A stretch of DNA of 64,000 nt from Anaerovorax sp. IOR16 (GTDB lineage Bacteria; Bacillota; Clostridia; Peptostreptococcales; Anaerovoracaceae), in contig NZ_JADQTL010000009.1 of assembly GCF_017168145.1 (NCBI RefSeq), forward strand, positions 434,001 to 498,000, written 5' to 3'. The notes below the pieces were generated by a model. The model saw only the letters and a list, made by a program, of their open reading frames with translations. It was not told the DNA's origin and did not search any database. Shown here piece after piece: positions 45,136 through 53,653 of the stretch. Position 1 is the stretch's first letter. Each line of letters opens with the position of its first letter. The position numbers were made by a program, and so were the translations under genes.

Positions 45136-46283
45136 GCGATCGTTGGATTTACATGCCAAAAGCTGCAGAGCTCTTTGAATTCTTCTGCGGCTTTTTTCAT
45201 TGCTGCTGTTTGACTATGTTTTGTATTTTGATTTAAGACTGCTCGAATCATAATATTTTTAGCCGTATGTTCCAAGCTTGTAAATTCTATCATAGATACA
45301 TCATATCCATGCTCCGATAATTTTAATGTACGTAAACTGTCAGTGAGAATTGCAGAAAAACGCTCTTTTAAAATGCCTTGTTTTAAAATTGGCATATTGA
45401 TATCATTTTGAATTTGTGAAAATAGTTCGTGTTGACAGCAAGGTACGGATAAAATAACTGAAGCATTCCATGAAACGGCTTTCATTAAAGCAAAATCTGT
45501 AGCAGTATCACAAGCATGAAGTGTGACTACCATATCAGCTTTCGCAGTCTCGCGGTATTCAGCAATATCGCCCATTTGAAAAGTTAGTCCATCGTAATGT
45601 AATTGTTTAGCAATTCCATTACAAAAGTCAATAACATCTTCTTTTAAATCAAGTCCGACAATGGTAACTTTCTTTTTCAATTTAAAATTTAAGTAATAAT
45701 ACAGTGCAAAGGTAAGATAAGCCTTTCCGCATCCAAAGTCAATGATTTTTGGATTATCCGGTAGATAATCGATGACATCCGATATAATTTCTAAAAAACG
45801 ATTGATTTGACGAAATTTATTGTAATGTTTTTGGATGACTTTGCCTTCCTTAGTCATTACACCAAGGCAAATTAAAAAGTCACATGGCTGTCCATCCGGA
45901 ATTAAATATTGCTTTTCCTGGTTGTGAGAAAGCTGACTAATATCTTTTGTTTTGCTTGGTGATTTTTTTATAATTTTAAGCTTGTCTGATTTTGCAGCAA
46001 GTATTTGATAGTCTGCTTCTACACAAAATAAATTACACTGTTTGAATGTATTATTTAGTAGTTGAATACAAAAAGACTGACACTCGTTTTGTTTTAAATT
46101 TTCATGGGTTACCTTTTTTTCATAATGATATGTCGCTTGGTAGAAAAGTTGGTCGCGTAAAATAACGGGACGCAAAGTTACCTTGCGATATGGATTGGAT
46201 TTTTGTCTTAGATTGCCAAAACTTATATAAATAAGCGATTCTTGAGAGATCGACTGCTCAAGTAGCTGAATAAATTTTTCCAT
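45126..46283 (-). CDS. SAM-dependent methyltransferase (Methyltransf_32/GSTCD-like)
   Basis: A 385-residue protein. The SAM-binding motif I is IIDFGCGKAYLTFALYYYL, motif II VGLDLKEDVIDFC, and motif IV VVTLHACDTATDFAL. SVPCCQHELF follows. This pattern is that of the family related to eukaryotic GSTCD/RRNAD1. The first 150 residues are an additional domain with no clear match. The substrate is unknown; RNA or small-molecule methylation is possible. It lies 14 bases after plsC on the minus strand. Its last ten bases overlap the convergent DUF3298 gene and no terminator separates them. Confidence 0.82.
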   Translation of the reverse strand: MEKFIQLLEQSISQESLIYISFGNLRQKSNPYRKVTLRPVILRDQLFYQATYHYEKKVTHENLKQNECQSFCIQLLNNTFKQCNLFCVEADYQILAAKSDKLKIIKKSPSKTKDISQLSHNQEKQYLIPDGQPCDFLICLGVMTKEGKVIQKHYNKFRQINRFLEIISDVIDYLPDNPKIIDFGCGKAYLTFALYYYLNFKLKKKVTIVGLDLKEDVIDFCNGIAKQLHYDGLTFQMGDIAEYRETAKADMVVTLHACDTATDFALMKAVSWNASVILSVPCCQHELFSQIQNDINMPILKQGILKERFSAILTDSLRTLKLSEHGYDVSMIEFTSLEHTAKNIMIRAVLNQNTKHSQTAAMKKAAEEFKELCSFWHVNPTIAQL

Positions 46284-46297
46284 AGATAGTTTCCTCT

Positions 46298-47014
46298 CTA
46301 TTTAGCTTGTACTATGTCAGAAATTGATTTTTGAATTTCTTCACTAATTAATTTTGTACGTTCCTTCGTTAGGTTCTTTGTTGAAACCGGCGGCAAAATG
46401 GTTACATGCACTTCTGCCGGGTGTATCCAAAAACCATGAGCTTCCATAACTAAGTAAGAACCTTGAATAGCAATTGGGACAATAGGAACTCCGGATTTTA
46501 ATGCACAACGCAGTGAACCTGGTTTAAATTCACCCACGGAGCTGCTTTTGCTTCTGGTGCCCTCCGGAAAAATAATGAGGGATTGTCCTTGCTCTAATAG
46601 CTCTTGCGCTCTTTTTAAGCATTGCAGTGATTGACGTGGGTCTTTACGGTCCATAAAGATACAGTTAAAAAAATTCATCCAAGTTCGGATAATAGGAAGT
46701 TTTTTTAGTTCTTTTTTTGCGACAATTGGCATTAAAGGACCCAGTTTGCAAAGTAAAATTGGGATATCAAAATTACCCTGATGATTCGAAACAAAGAGTG
46801 CAGGTTCATCGGGTAGATTCTCTTTTCCGGATACGGTAACGTGAACGCCGGCTGCTTTTAAAAGATTGCTTGCCCAAGTTTGGACGGTTGACTGAATAAT
46901 CAAAGCGGATTTTTCTTGTTCACCATGTTTGAGCATTGCTTCCACACGTTTGGTTTTTGGAAAAATACAAACTAAATATAAAATAAAATATGAAAACCAA
47001 ATGATAGTACGCAT
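46298..47014 (-). CDS. plsC: 1-acyl-sn-glycerol-3-phosphate acyltransferase
   Basis: A 238-residue membrane-associated enzyme that acylates lysophosphatidate to phosphatidate in phospholipid synthesis. The HX4D motif is VSNHQGNFDIP, followed by VAKKELKKLPII and the FPEGTRSKSSSVGEFKPG glycerol-phosphate site. An N-terminal hydrophobic helix (IIWFSYFILYLVCIF) anchors it. The start at ATG 47014 (complement) follows GAAAGGAAA; a start ten codons upstream lacks such a site. It forms an operon with the downstream methyltransferase. Confidence 0.93.
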   Translation of the reverse strand: MRTIIWFSYFILYLVCIFPKTKRVEAMLKHGEQEKSALIIQSTVQTWASNLLKAAGVHVTVSGKENLPDEPALFVSNHQGNFDIPILLCKLGPLMPIVAKKELKKLPIIRTWMNFFNCIFMDRKDPRQSLQCLKRAQELLEQGQSLIIFPEGTRSKSSSVGEFKPGSLRCALKSGVPIVPIAIQGSYLVMEAHGFWIHPAEVHVTILPPVSTKNLTKERTKLISEEIQKSISDIVQAK

Positions 47015-47136
47015 TATGTAATTTCCTTTCTGATGTAGACTCAATAAAAATATTCTAGCAGTTTTTGTTAGAAAAGTCTACCGCAGAGCCTGAAGAAGCA
47101 AAGCATCTTTTAAGCAGCCTTTATTTCAAAGTAAAA

Positions 47137-47685
47137 TCATTGAAAAGATTCACGGAAAGGAGCTCCAAAGTATTCCGCCAGAGACAAAGAAAGATTTCGC
47201 GCAATGGAGTTGATGTTATCCTTGATCCATTGGGCATCATCAAAATTATCGTGATATGCAAGTTCTACTAAAACAGCTGGTGCTTTTGTTCGACGAAGTT
47301 CATCTAAAGTGGTTGTAGGAATGACCGTTATTAAATTTGGAAGAGGATATATGCTTTCTAAGTTTTCTGCTATTATGTCTGAAGCTCGTTGTGCACTTGG
47401 ACTGTAAGCATAATGATAGACATCTGGTCCTTGCAGCATTCCCGATAAATTCTCTGGTGAAGAATTGGAGTGAAGAGCAAGGTGCAAGTCACGGTATTTT
47501 GAATTGGATAGTGCAATGACTTGAGATAAGCTGTCATTTGGATTGTTCCTGTCAAACTCAATGCCGCTTGCTCTTAAGTAAGGAACCATAGCATCTACAA
47601 TCAAATTCATGTAATATTCTTCTGTTCCACCATTGATATAATTATTGTCTTCCTGAACAGAAGGACTCAAATATAGGCTTGGCAT
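47137..47685 (-). CDS. N-acetylmuramoyl-L-alanine amidase-like protein (Amidase_3) lacking the first zinc His
   Basis: A 182-residue protein that is all catalytic domain, without a signal peptide or cell-wall binding repeats. The Glu zinc-ligand region is GGTEEYYMN, the second His is in LALHSNS, and the catalytic Glu is in LVELAYHDN. The usual N-terminal DPGHGG, which provides the first zinc His, reads SPSVQED here. Similar SPSxQ forms are known among Clostridia amidases and phage lysins, so it may still be active. Such proteins trim peptidoglycan, often in sporulation or lysis. AAAAGGAG precedes its ATG. Confidence 0.8.
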   Translation of the reverse strand: MPSLYLSPSVQEDNNYINGGTEEYYMNLIVDAMVPYLRASGIEFDRNNPNDSLSQVIALSNSKYRDLHLALHSNSSPENLSGMLQGPDVYHYAYSPSAQRASDIIAENLESIYPLPNLITVIPTTTLDELRRTKAPAVLVELAYHDNFDDAQWIKDNINSIARNLSLSLAEYFGAPFRESFQ

Positions 47686-47753
47686 AATAAATCTCCTTTT
47701 AAAATATCTTAAAATTATTAGGGATATGGTATTGTATGAAATATTAAAAAAAA

Positions 47754-47782
47754 TTGTGCGTTCAGTTATTTTATGCTATACT
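47754..47782 (+). promoter_or_regulatory. typA promoter
   Basis: TTGTGC (47754-47759) and an extended -10 TGC-TATACT (47777-47782) are separated by 17 bases. The leader is about 100 nt, AT-rich, and shows no clear structure. Confidence 0.65.
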
Positions 47783-47889
47783 TATAAGGTTTGAAAAAAC
47801 TATTTCAAAAAAAAGGAAAATTGAGGTATTTTATGTAATACAGCATTTTCTCTTAAATATAAAAAGTAGTATAGAAAGCAGGGAAATGG

Positions 47890-49701
47890 ATGGCAAGAAA
47901 GCAAAAAATAATCAACGTTGCAGTAATCGCTCACGTTGATGCAGGAAAATCAACTCTGGTAGATGCATTTTTATCGCAGAGTGGAGTTTTTCGAGAAAAT
48001 GAAGAAGTTGTAGACTGTGTCATGGATAGCAATGACATTGAAAGAGAAAGAGGCATTACGATTTATTCTAAGAATTGTTCCGTAATGCACGGAGATGTTA
48101 AAATTAATATTGTGGATACTCCGGGACATGCTGATTTTTCTTCAGAGGTTGAACGAATTATTAAGACAGTAGATACTGTAATTTTATTAGTAGATTCCAG
48201 TGAAGGCCCTATGCCGCAGACTCGTTTTGTGTTACAGAAATCATTGGAAATGGGGCTTAACCCGATTCTTTTAATCAATAAGATTGATAAAAAGGATCAA
48301 AGAGCTATTGAAGTTGTTGATATGGTTTATGAGTTGTTTATGGAGTTGGAAGCAAGCGATAAGCAATTAGACTTTCCTATTTTATATGGAGTTGCAAAGC
48401 ATGGAATTGTTCAGTGTGAATTAGAGGATGAAGGTAAGGATATTTTACCGTTGTTTGATACGATTACTTCCCATGTAGAGCCATATCCGGATATGACAGA
48501 GGAATCATTACAGCTGCAAGTTTCTACGCTTGCTTATGATGATTACATTGGCCGTTTGGGTATTGGGCGTATCTATAAAGGAAAGGTTCGAAGCGGACAA
48601 ACTGTTAGTGTTACAAAAGAAGACGGTACGGTTGTAAATCGTAAGATCAATCAGGTCTTTGTATATCGTGGTTTAAAACGTATGCCGGTTGAGGAAGCAG
48701 AATGTGGTGATATTGTAGTAATTTCCGGTATTTCGGACATAAGTATTGGGGAGACCATATGCAATGAAGGAAAACCAGATCCGATGCCGATGATTCACAT
48801 TGAAGAACCGACTCTTTCCATGAACTTTATGGTAAATAAATCTCCATTTGCAGGACAGGTTGGAAAATTTGTAACCACAAGACATATAAAAGAACGTTTG
48901 GAAAAAGAATTGGAAGTAAATGTAGGGCTGATTGTAGAACCGTTGGATACCACAGATGGGTTTAAGGTTTCCGGAAGAGGAGAATTGCATCTCTCCATTT
49001 TAATTGAGAATATGAGACGAGAAGGCTACGAACTTGCTGTATCAAAGCCGGAAGTTATTATGCATAAAAACCAAGCAGGTAAAAAAATGGAGCCAATTGA
49101 AGAGGTAGTTATTGAAGTACCGGATGAATACTCTGGGACAGTTATTTCTAAATTAAACATGCGTAAGGGAATTATGAAGTCCATGTCCGGAAAGGATGGA
49201 CGTTCTCGATTGGAGTATGCAGTTCCAACACGAGGATTGCTTGGCTATCGAAGTGAGTTTATCAATGATACCAGAGGAGAAGGGACATTTGTAAGACGAT
49301 TCGATTGTTTTGAGGAATACAAGGGAGAAATTCCACAGAGAGTCAACGGTGTCGTTATTGCACAGGAAGAAGGGGTTACGACTCCTTATGCATTGAACAA
49401 CATTGGGGAAAGAGCGATGATGTTTGTTGACCCAGGAGTTAAAGTATATGAAGGTATGATTGTAGGTATGAATAGCCGAAATGAGGATATGATTGTTAAT
49501 CCATGCAAGGCGAAAAAAGTTTCTAATATGCGTGCTGCTGGAAATGATGATGCGATTAAGCTATCTCCCCCTAGAGTCTTTACTTTAGAGGAGGCCTTGG
49601 AATTCATTGATGATGATGAATTAGTAGAAATTACACCAACAGACATTCGTCTTCGAAAGAAGCTGTTAAAAGAACTGGAGCGCCGTAGAGCGGGAAGATA
49701 A
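47890..49701 (+). CDS. typA: Ribosome-associated translational GTPase TypA/BipA
   Basis: A 603-residue EF-G-like GTPase. G1 is AHVDAGKST, G2 includes ERERGITIYSKN, G3 is DTPGHADFSSEVER, and G4 is LINKIDKK. The two beta domains are followed by the TypA-specific C-terminal part, with MRKGIMKSMSGKDGRSRLEY and the ending VEITPTDIRLRKKLLKELER. It aids ribosome assembly and stress or low-temperature growth. It is transcribed alone from an extended -10 promoter and ends at a strong terminator. Length and motifs are normal. Confidence 0.97.
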   Translation: MARKQKIINVAVIAHVDAGKSTLVDAFLSQSGVFRENEEVVDCVMDSNDIERERGITIYSKNCSVMHGDVKINIVDTPGHADFSSEVERIIKTVDTVILLVDSSEGPMPQTRFVLQKSLEMGLNPILLINKIDKKDQRAIEVVDMVYELFMELEASDKQLDFPILYGVAKHGIVQCELEDEGKDILPLFDTITSHVEPYPDMTEESLQLQVSTLAYDDYIGRLGIGRIYKGKVRSGQTVSVTKEDGTVVNRKINQVFVYRGLKRMPVEEAECGDIVVISGISDISIGETICNEGKPDPMPMIHIEEPTLSMNFMVNKSPFAGQVGKFVTTRHIKERLEKELEVNVGLIVEPLDTTDGFKVSGRGELHLSILIENMRREGYELAVSKPEVIMHKNQAGKKMEPIEEVVIEVPDEYSGTVISKLNMRKGIMKSMSGKDGRSRLEYAVPTRGLLGYRSEFINDTRGEGTFVRRFDCFEEYKGEIPQRVNGVVIAQEEGVTTPYALNNIGERAMMFVDPGVKVYEGMIVGMNSRNEDMIVNPCKAKKVSNMRAAGNDDAIKLSPPRVFTLEEALEFIDDDELVEITPTDIRLRKKLLKELERRRAGR

Positions 49702-49732
49702 AATTAATTAAAAACTGTAAGATAATATAAAT

Positions 49733-49778
49733 AAAAAAAGACTGTGATCTGCTAAAATAGCTTATCACAGTCTTTTTT
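49733..49778. terminator. Terminator between typA and the convergent thiamine operon
   Basis: AAAAAGACTGTGAT pairs with ATCACAGTCTTTTT around a 15-nt loop. T6 and A7 tracts on the two sides allow bidirectional use. Confidence 0.88.
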
Positions 49779-49798
49779 ACAGGAAAGATTATTCCCTA

Positions 49799-50554
49799 TC
49801 AGCTATTGATTTTTTGTAAAATATCTCGTTTTATTTCTAAGAATTCTTTTGTTGTATTAAATTCGGGATTGCACCGATTTTGGGAATTCATTAATAATTC
49901 ATGTGTGATTTTCCCTGGAACACCGGACATAATGTAGATTCGATCCGAAAGTACAATGGCTTCATCAATATCATGGGTAATGAATAGAGTTGACGTCCGA
50001 TGTGCAGAGATAATATTGGAAAACCAACGATGCATTGTGGTTTTTGTAATAGCATCCAGTGCACTAAAAGGCTCGTCCAATAGCATAATTTGATCGGAGA
50101 ATAAGTAAGCGCGAAGAAGTGATGCACGCTGACGCATGCCTCCGGAAAGCTGAGATGGATATTTGTTTTCACATCCGCTCAATCCGAATTCTTCGAAATG
50201 TAAACTTGCTTGCTTATACGCGTTTTTTTTGGAAGTTCCTTTCAGGAAAAGAGGCATACATACATTATTTAAAATCGTTTCAAATGGTAAAAGAAGATCT
50301 TTTTGTTGCATATAACTTACTTTTCCAGAGTGACCCGTAACTGTTTCACCATAAATCTTTACTGTACCGGAATCTGGGTTTTCAAGCCCGGATAGAATGT
50401 GAAACAGTGTTGTTTTTCCAATGCCACTGACACCAAGAAGAGAAACCAGTTCTCCTTTTTTTATTTTTACACAAATATCTTCAATAATTGGTTCATTTTC
50501 ATAGCTTTTGCAGATAGAAATTGCCTCTAAAGCTGCTGTATTATGTGTGTTCAT
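49799..50554 (-). CDS. thiZ: Thiamine/pyrimidine-precursor ABC transporter ATP-binding protein
   Basis: A 251-residue ATPase of the nitrate/taurine/HMP class. Walker A is GVSGIGKTT, the Q-loop region SYMQQKDLLLPFETI, the signature LSGGMRQRASLLRAYL, Walker B IMLLDEPFSALD, and the H-loop FITHDIDEAIVLSDR. It is the last gene of a four-gene minus-strand operon under a TPP riboswitch. It is assigned as the energy-coupling subunit of a ThiXYZ-type importer for thiamine or its pyrimidine precursor (HMP/formylaminopyrimidine). The 12-base gap to thiY supports co-expression. Confidence 0.9.
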   Translation of the reverse strand: MNTHNTAALEAISICKSYENEPIIEDICVKIKKGELVSLLGVSGIGKTTLFHILSGLENPDSGTVKIYGETVTGHSGKVSYMQQKDLLLPFETILNNVCMPLFLKGTSKKNAYKQASLHFEEFGLSGCENKYPSQLSGGMRQRASLLRAYLFSDQIMLLDEPFSALDAITKTTMHRWFSNIISAHRTSTLFITHDIDEAIVLSDRIYIMSGVPGKITHELLMNSQNRCNPEFNTTKEFLEIKRDILQKINS

Positions 50555-50566
50555 AGAAAACTCCTA

Positions 50567-51580
50567 TTATTGAGGAAGATATTCATTTGTAAAACCGGTA
50601 TTTCCTAATTGAGAAGGAATTAATTTTTGTTCATACATCCAGTCATAAAATGCAGTCCAACGCTGTTCATCAAAGCTTCCCCATTTTGTTTTTTCTGCTT
50701 TGTATTCTTTTGCAAGAAACTGCTGACTCGCAGTAACCAAATCTAAGGAAAGTTCAGGCACCGCATCCACTAAAATTTGAGCAGCATCTTCTGGATTCTC
50801 AATTGCATATTCATAACCTTTAGCGGTTGCTTCCATAAATTTCTTAGCAGTCTCTGGATTTTCTTCTAAATAATCATTGTTTGCAATGATGAGTGGTGTA
50901 TAAAAATCCAAGACAGGTGTTTCATCACTGAATTTAATAAAATTATAATCAACGTTGGCTAATTTTGCAGAAACAACGTCCCAAGCTTCGTAAACCCATA
51001 CAACATCAATATCACCTGACTGGATTAAGGAAACTGCATCCGTAGCTGGTGCAGGTACGGTTTTGAGTTTGCTATAGTCACAACCGGCATCCGTCATTGT
51101 TTGCTTCATAATTGCTAGCTCAGTAGCACCTTCCCAAGATGCATAGATTTTACCTTCAAGCTTGGAAAAATCATCAATTTCTTTATTCTTTGCGGAAATT
51201 AAGCCTGAAGTATTATGATCGATAATGGAAGCCACTGCAGTAATTGGCAATGGATTTTCTAAGGTAAGCTCTGTACCTAAAGCTTCTTGTACATCGACTC
51301 CAAACTGTGCTTTGCCGCTGGCAACCAAACTGGATGCACCGCTTTCTGGTGGTGCGACAATTTCAACATCCAATCCCAGATCTTTATAATATCCTTTTGC
51401 TTGTGCAACATATACGCCGGTATGGTTGGTATTTGGAGACCATTCCAATACAAATGTAATCTTTTCCAGATTTTCAGCAGTGTTTTCAACTTGATTCTTT
51501 GTTCCACAAGAAGTCAATGCTAAAAGCAATGATAGGATTAAAACAAGTATTGTTTGTTTTTTTATTTTATAAAATTTCAT
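50567..51580 (-). CDS. thiY: Thiamine-precursor ABC transporter substrate-binding lipoprotein (NMT1/THI5-like)
   Basis: A 337-residue lipoprotein. ATG 51580 (complement) follows GGAGAAG and gives a signal peptide with lipobox ALTSCG. The NMT1/THI5-like domain shows FVLEWSPNTNHTGVYVAQAKGYY, GLDVEIVAPPESG and GVDVQEALG. ThiY proteins bind thiamine-pyrimidine precursors. It lies three bases after the permease gene in the TPP-controlled operon. The exact ligand could be formylaminopyrimidine, HMP or thiamine itself. Confidence 0.92.
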   Translation of the reverse strand: MKFYKIKKQTILVLILSLLLALTSCGTKNQVENTAENLEKITFVLEWSPNTNHTGVYVAQAKGYYKDLGLDVEIVAPPESGASSLVASGKAQFGVDVQEALGTELTLENPLPITAVASIIDHNTSGLISAKNKEIDDFSKLEGKIYASWEGATELAIMKQTMTDAGCDYSKLKTVPAPATDAVSLIQSGDIDVVWVYEAWDVVSAKLANVDYNFIKFSDETPVLDFYTPLIIANNDYLEENPETAKKFMEATAKGYEYAIENPEDAAQILVDAVPELSLDLVTASQQFLAKEYKAEKTKWGSFDEQRWTAFYDWMYEQKLIPSQLGNTGFTNEYLPQ

Positions 51581-51582
51581 TT

Positions 51583-52377
51583 TTATTCTTCTCCTTTGTT
51601 TAAGTATTTCCAAGGCATTGATTTTTTTTCAATGATATCCACCAGCTTCATTACAATTAAACTTACGATGCTGATTAAAAAAATAACGGCAAACATTTTA
51701 TCAAATGCATAAGATTTTCGTACGCGTGTCATATATACACCAAGGCCTTGCATTCCTCCGAGCCATTCGGAAATGACAGCTCCGACAACCGCGTAGGTAG
51801 CGGCAACGCGGAGACCTGCAAAAAAGGATTCTCTTGCTGATTTCAATTTAACACGAAGTAAGATTTGCAGAGGGCTTGCTCCCATACTTTCCATTAAACG
51901 GATTAAATCAGGATCGACTGCACGTAATCCACTTAAAGTATTGATTACAATCGGAAAGAAACAAGTAATAAAAATCAAAGTGATTTTCGGAGCAATACCA
52001 AAACCCATCCAAAGTACCAGCAAAGGGGCAATTGCAATAGTTGGAATCGTTTGTGTTAATATGATAACCGGATGAACTGCTTTGTATAATATAGAAAATC
52101 GATCCATGATTACCGCAATGAGAACTCCAAAGATGACACTAAGAAAGAGTCCAATGACAGCCTCTTGAAAGGTTGTAATGGAATGCTGCATTAGAAGCGG
52201 AAAATCTGTGATCAAGGCTTTCACCACACTTCCTGGGGATGGAAGCATAAAAGCTGGAACCAATTTCATCTTGCAAATCATCTCCCATAAAAGAAGGAGC
52301 AATGCAAGAAACGAAAGCGGATATAGCTTATTGGTGATGCTTTGTAACTTTTTTGTCAATGCTCCATACCCCCGCAT
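51583..52377 (-). CDS. thiX: Thiamine-precursor ABC transporter permease
   Basis: A 264-residue permease with about six membrane helices (SFLALLLLLWEMICKMKLVPA, AVIGLFLSVIFGVLIAVIM). The EAA loop reads MESMGASPLQILLRVKLKSARESFFAGLRVAA, typical of the nitrate/taurine/HMP permease group. The chosen ATG lies within the end of the upstream YkoF-like gene. It has no clear ribosome site, so translation is probably coupled; a TTG six codons further in is an alternative. It is part of the TPP-riboswitch operon. Confidence 0.88.
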   Translation of the reverse strand: MRGYGALTKKLQSITNKLYPLSFLALLLLLWEMICKMKLVPAFMLPSPGSVVKALITDFPLLMQHSITTFQEAVIGLFLSVIFGVLIAVIMDRFSILYKAVHPVIILTQTIPTIAIAPLLVLWMGFGIAPKITLIFITCFFPIVINTLSGLRAVDPDLIRLMESMGASPLQILLRVKLKSARESFFAGLRVAATYAVVGAVISEWLGGMQGLGVYMTRVRKSYAFDKMFAVIFLISIVSLIVMKLVDIIEKKSMPWKYLNKGEE

Positions 52378-52630
52378 TTGGATTGTAGAAAATTTTTACG
52401 TAAGAGGCAACGCTTGGCGCACCTTCTCGAATGCAAATAAGCTGACACTCCTTCACAATATTTATTAGGGTTTCATAATCTCCCTCTATGGTCGTTTCAA
52501 ATGGTCCGACATAGGTATTTAAACCGGTAGACTTAATGTAGTCAATTACTTTGTCCACAACACGAATAACTTCCTCGCCTTCGACATCAGGTAGCACTTG
52601 GATTGCAATACTTGCTTCTGGTTGATTCAT
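52328..52630 (-). CDS. Thiamine-binding MTH1187/YkoF-family protein
   Basis: A 100-residue single-domain protein. The N-terminus EASIAIQVLPDVEGEEVIRVVDKVIDYI and the stretch YVGPFETTIEGDYETL are characteristic of the MTH1187/YkoF (DUF77-like) family, which includes thiamine-binding members. GGAG precedes the ATG. It is the first gene after the TPP riboswitch and overlaps the permease gene by 50 bases, so a role as an intracellular thiamine or HMP carrier is likely. It is half the length of YkoF, which has two such domains. Confidence 0.88.
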   Translation of the reverse strand: MNQPEASIAIQVLPDVEGEEVIRVVDKVIDYIKSTGLNTYVGPFETTIEGDYETLINIVKECQLICIREGAPSVASYVKIFYNPNAGVWSIDKKVTKHHQ

Positions 52631-52674
52631 AATGATTTACTCCTTTATTATTTTATTTGATTTATCTAATGCGT

Positions 52675-52702
52675 AAAAAAAATTGCGTAGGTAAACCTAC
52701 GC
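52675..52702 (-). terminator. Riboswitch-controlled terminator (attenuator)
   Basis: On the minus strand GCGTAGG pairs with CCTACGC over a 4-nt loop, followed by a U-rich run ending in U8. It lies 11 bases after the TPP aptamer and would end the transcript before the thiamine genes. Confidence 0.85.
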
Positions 52703-52713
52703 AGAAGAATATA

Positions 52714-52808
52714 ACAATATGTTCCTACGTTGGCATTATCCAAATCAGGTTTTGGGTCAGAAACCAATCAGTTTCACTCTCAGCCGGATTCATCCAGCTC
52801 CCCATTGT
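52714..52808 (-). promoter_or_regulatory. TPP riboswitch (THI element)
   Basis: Reading the minus strand, the conserved GGGGAGCTGGA, GGCTGAGAG, AACCTGATTTGG, ATAATGCCAACGTAGG segments occur in the canonical order, closed by a short ACAAT/ATTGT P1 stem. With the terminator that follows, ligand binding should stop transcription of the thiamine transport operon. Confidence 0.96.
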
Positions 52809-52828
52809 AATGTATTTGCATCATAAAT

Positions 52829-52857
52829 AGGATAGACTTGATACGTGCAAAAGTCAA
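52829..52857 (-). promoter_or_regulatory. Promoter of the thiamine operon
   Basis: On the minus strand TTGACT (52857-52852) and TATCCT (52834-52829) have a 17-base spacer. Transcription would start near 52822, just before the riboswitch. Confidence 0.75.
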
Positions 52858-52993
52858 CCTTTTATAGCAGAGTAAATTATATATATTTTGAAATACCATA
52901 GATATTTATCAGAAAGTGCATTTTATAGAGAAATCTGGTACAATAATGATTGAAAGAGCATGTTTTCGAGAGTGTGAAAAAGGAGTTAATTGC

Positions 52994-53653
52994 ATGAAAA
53001 CAGCAGAATTTCATTTTGTAGATATGGATCATTATGAAAGACGAGAGCATTTTGAGTATTATACAAAATTAGTGCGTACCAATTACAATCTAACGGCAAA
53101 CATTGATCTTACTGCATTGCATAAAAGGATAAAAGAGAAAGAGATTCGATTTTATCCTACCTTTATATTTGCCATAATAAAGGGCATCAATCAGAATAAG
53201 GAATTTCGAATGCAGGTAGATCAATCAGGTAGATTGGGGTATTGGGATTTTTTGCATCCGTCGTATACTATTTTTCACGAGGATGATCATACCTTTTCCG
53301 ATATATGGACAGAGTTTAATCCGAAGTTTACTGTTTTTTATAAAAATGCTTTGGAGGATATAGTGCGGTATAAAGAGGTAAAAGGGGTAAAGGCAAAGCC
53401 GAATAAGCTACAAAATTTTTGTCCCATTTCGGGCGTTCCGTGGCTTCATTTTAGTAATTACAGCTGCGATACTTTTTCAGAGCCGCATATGTATTTTCCA
53501 GTTATAAGTTTTGGGAAATATATAGAAAAGGAAGGGAAAATAGAGATTCCACTTTCTATTTTTGTAAATCATGCCGTGGCAGACGGGTATCATTCATGCA
53601 AATTACTCAATGACATACAGAATATCGTGCAGAAAGCAGAGGAGTGGATTTAA
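52994..53653 (+). CDS. Chloramphenicol acetyltransferase-family protein (type A)
   Basis: A 219-residue protein, the normal length for a type-A CAT trimer subunit. ATG 52994 follows AAAGGAG; earlier in-frame codons lack a ribosome site. The catalytic His193 lies in FVNHAVADGYHSCKL, where the usual HHAVCDGFH has become NHAVADGYH. FYPTFIFAI, TFSDIWTEF and PISGVPWLHFSNYS are typical of CatA. Known members O-acetylate chloramphenicol with acetyl-CoA. No attenuator leader of inducible cat genes is visible and it has a housekeeping-style neighbour, so resistance is not proven. An HD hydrolase gene starts at the next base. Confidence 0.85.
   Translation: MKTAEFHFVDMDHYERREHFEYYTKLVRTNYNLTANIDLTALHKRIKEKEIRFYPTFIFAIIKGINQNKEFRMQVDQSGRLGYWDFLHPSYTIFHEDDHTFSDIWTEFNPKFTVFYKNALEDIVRYKEVKGVKAKPNKLQNFCPISGVPWLHFSNYSCDTFSEPHMYFPVISFGKYIEKEGKIEIPLSIFVNHAVADGYHSCKLLNDIQNIVQKAEEWI

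Noticed and set aside
47754-47939. 61-codon frame overlapping the typA start
   Set aside because: It begins at the typA -35 box and runs into typA out of frame; no product features.
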